From the IMG/VR virus record IMGVR_UViG_3300027858_000009, positions 1 to 47,245 of that record: a DNA stretch of 47,245 nucleotides; one strand, written 5' to 3'. The translations under genes were made by a program, and so were the position numbers. The notes under the pieces are model-generated. The model worked only from the letters and a program-made list of their open reading frames with translations. It was not told the DNA's origin and did no database searches. The DNA is from a virus. Below, piece by piece: positions 45,715-47,245 of this stretch (within the stretch, counting starts at the first letter, position 1; each line of letters opens with the position of its first letter).

Positions 45715-46785
45715 ATGGATAGAAAAGAAATGCAAGATCTGTTTAATGCTACAGCTGCTATTAATACTCCAGAGGGATTGATGGCGTATAAAGCTTTTGC
45801 TGCTGCTCTGACAACTCCGATCCTTCAAGCTATAGAGAGAGACTCCATTATGAGACAGCTGTTTGCTGTCGAAAGGCTAGGACCTGGAGCACAGGCTAGT
45901 TATCCTGTTGCTGAAGACTTTGAAATTCCTGTTTGGGTATTACCGGGTCTTGGTTATGTTGCTCAGAACTTCATCGAGGGTATAGGGGAAGAAGTATATG
46001 TTCCTACGTTTACTATCGATGCGTCTGGTGACTGGAAACTCACTTATGCTAGGGATTCGAGGATTGATATTGCAGCGAGAGCTGCTGAGAAAGCTGCTAA
46101 GGCTATGGCAGATTATGAAGAGGAATGTGGTTGGAGGGTTATTCTACCAGCGGCCACTTCAAGATTTTTCGGAAAGGGACTGCTTGGCTCACGTCCTGCT
46201 CCTATTTATGAAATTAATCCTGCATCTACTGGTGCTGGATATCTTTCAAAAGAGCTTATCAACAAGATGATTGTTGGTTTTAAAAGAATTGGTCGAACTC
46301 TTACTGATCTGTATGTATCTCCTGAAGATGCAGCTGATATTCGTGAGTGGACTGATACCGATATTGACCCAGTAACTAGGAGAGAAATCTTCCAGGCTGG
46401 CGGTATGGGGAGTATTTGGAATGTTGCTCTGAATGAAGTACAGCATCTTGGTGCTACTGGTTTGTATAATATTAATGGAAATGCTTCAGCGTATGGTAAG
46501 TTCATTGCCGATGGTAGTGAAGAGTATAATGCCTATACACTGGATAATCCTAATGTTACTGCGGCTGATGGTACTGTAGCTACTTTGGGCGAAACCCAGG
46601 TGATTGGTTTTGACCTTAGTGTTAATGATTCATTGGTTATGCCTGTTCGTAAAGAGTATGAAGCATATGACGATCCTACCCTTCTTAGGGTCCAGAAAGC
46701 TGGATTCTTTGGTTGGGAAGAAATTGGATTTGCATGTCTTGATCCTCGTATGTTGGGTATGGGAATCATTGATAGATCATTATAA
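45715..46785 (+). CDS. Major capsid protein (HK97 fold)
   Basis: 356 residues. N-terminal helix (YKAFAAALTTPILQAIERDS), then ERLGPGAQASYPVAED, an acidic E-loop-like part, a spine helix with AARAAEKAAKAMADYEEECG and an A-domain with LYVSPEDAADIREWTDTDI and WNVALNEVQHLGATGLYNI. Position after scaffold and decoration genes supports it. Forms the icosahedral shell. GAGGGAGG is upstream, with a strong hairpin after it. Confidence 0.75.
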   Translation: MDRKEMQDLFNATAAINTPEGLMAYKAFAAALTTPILQAIERDSIMRQLFAVERLGPGAQASYPVAEDFEIPVWVLPGLGYVAQNFIEGIGEEVYVPTFTIDASGDWKLTYARDSRIDIAARAAEKAAKAMADYEEECGWRVILPAATSRFFGKGLLGSRPAPIYEINPASTGAGYLSKELINKMIVGFKRIGRTLTDLYVSPEDAADIREWTDTDIDPVTRREIFQAGGMGSIWNVALNEVQHLGATGLYNINGNASAYGKFIADGSEEYNAYTLDNPNVTAADGTVATLGETQVIGFDLSVNDSLVMPVRKEYEAYDDPTLLRVQKAGFFGWEEIGFACLDPRMLGMGIIDRSL

Positions 46786-46809
46786 GATTGATGTTGGAAT
46801 GATATATCA

Positions 46810-46839
46810 GCGTGTCTCGCCGGTTTCGGCGAGGCATGC
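46810..46839 (+). terminator. Strong hairpin after the capsid gene
   Basis: GCGTGTCTCGCCG (46810-46822) pairs over 13 positions, with two G-T pairs, with CGGCGAGGCATGC (46827-46839) across a GTTT loop. Only TTTCT follows, so it may end part of the transcription or protect the abundant capsid mRNA. Confidence 0.65.
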
Positions 46840-46859
46840 TTTCTAACGGAGAAGGTAGT

Positions 46860-47201
46860 ATGTTAGCTTTAGAAATTGTTTGTACTATAATTTTAATTGA
46901 AGCTATGACTAACATCTTAACTAAGTCTGATATACTTAGACCGTTGAGGGCATATTTATTTAGTAGTAAGAATAAAGTATTAAAATTTATTCACAATATA
47001 TTAGATTGTCCTTATTGTACGTCAGTGTGGGTGAGCTTGTCCAGCATAGTGTTGCTGTGTTTATATATTAATCATTTACTGCCACATATACTGGCGTTGT
47101 TTTTTATGGGGGTCATACTACATAGATTGTCGAATGTATTACATTTTATTATTGATAGAATAGATTCAAACCATATAGGTTTGGACAAGGAAAACGAATG
47201 A
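46860..47201 (+). CDS. Membrane protein, DUF1360-like
   Basis: 113 residues from ATG 46860 (GGAG eight bases upstream; the longer frame runs through the hairpin). LALEIVCTIILIEAMTNIL, RPLRAYLF, ILDCPYCTSVWVSLSSIVLL and a further span are close to the DUF1360 pattern of a C-P-(F/Y)-C-x-x-(V/I)-W centre between membrane helices. Function unknown. Probably begins the next virion block outside the window. Confidence 0.6.
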   Translation: MLALEIVCTIILIEAMTNILTKSDILRPLRAYLFSSKNKVLKFIHNILDCPYCTSVWVSLSSIVLLCLYINHLLPHILALFFMGVILHRLSNVLHFIIDRIDSNHIGLDKENE

Positions 47202-47213
47202 AATAAAAAAAGT

Positions 47214-47238
47214 TGGAGGACTTTGTCCTTCAAATGAG
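47214..47238 (+). other. Possible hairpin at the window end
   Basis: TGGAGGAC and GTCCTTCA pair around TTT (47213-47233) just after the last gene. The sequence ends before a T tract could be seen, so terminator or leader structure cannot be decided. Confidence 0.35.
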
Positions 47239-47245
47239 TATTTTG

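Noticed and set aside
15560-47201. Genome-wide recoding of TAG as a sense codon
   Set aside because: Terminase, capsid and other long genes are intact under the standard code, and TAG closes several genes sensibly, one within a terminator stem and one followed directly by TGA. Only local or partial read-through remains possible.

Overview
The window is part of a large, AT-rich genome of a tailed double-stranded DNA bacteriophage. Evidence is a complete head-assembly block at the right (small and large terminase, portal, putative prohead protease, scaffold, HK97-type major capsid protein), a six-tRNA cluster, very dense small genes each with a strong GGAGG-type ribosome binding site, and endolysin-type genes. 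The host cannot be named from the sequence. A lipoprotein, a TM-plus-coiled-coil spanin-like protein and an L-alanyl-D-glutamate-type peptidase fit a diderm bacterium, but only weakly. No DNA polymerase, helicase or tail genes lie in the window, so the genome is clearly larger.

Layout. (1) 1-1289: a T-rich non-coding end, a leftward operon of three tiny hydrophobic proteins and, divergent to it, a ribbon-helix-helix/zinc-finger regulator preceded by a phage promoter and eight copies of the palindrome TGTAGCTACA. (2) 1419-15354, all leftward: SSB, an ImmA/IrrE-like zincin, a PcfJ-like protein, a DUF1937 protein and many small zinc-ribbon or membrane proteins. None of the repeated phage promoters precedes this arm, so it is probably the early arm. 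Several gene ends are followed by very stable GC hairpins, two of them C(UUCG)G tetraloops. (3) 15485-21128, rightward: a lipoprotein, then a membrane/secreted-protein unit with a SAM methyltransferase, Fn3-like proteins, an HNH nuclease and a membrane-anchored metacaspase, closed by a terminator. (4) 21130-26631: small metal-binding proteins and two more nucleoside-deoxyribosyltransferase-like proteins. (5) 26636-31535: two peptidoglycan-active enzyme candidates, the tRNA cluster with a PTH2-like peptidyl-tRNA hydrolase embedded in it, a winged-helix protein and three GC-rich palindromic iterons. (6) 31639-33887: an operon of ClpP, a coiled-coil protein and an actin-like ATPase. (7) 33894-37414: cold-shock protein, dNMP kinase, HD phosphohydrolase, NusG-like factor. 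(8) 37420-47201: DNA packaging and capsid genes.

The strongest undescribed signal is a promoter family, TCTAGCAAA-N12-TTCTATAATA. It occurs seven times on the rightward strand with identical spacing and opens nearly every rightward transcription unit except the packaging/capsid block. The -10 is sigma70-like but the upstream box is not TTGACA, which implies a phage activator or altered host polymerase. A NusG paralogue just before the packaging genes suggests that the capsid block is reached by processive antitermination. Other notable points are the membrane metacaspase unit, the ClpP/actin operon, and a tRNA whose best fold has a CTA (amber-reading) anticodon together with two places where in-frame TAG codons could be read through.
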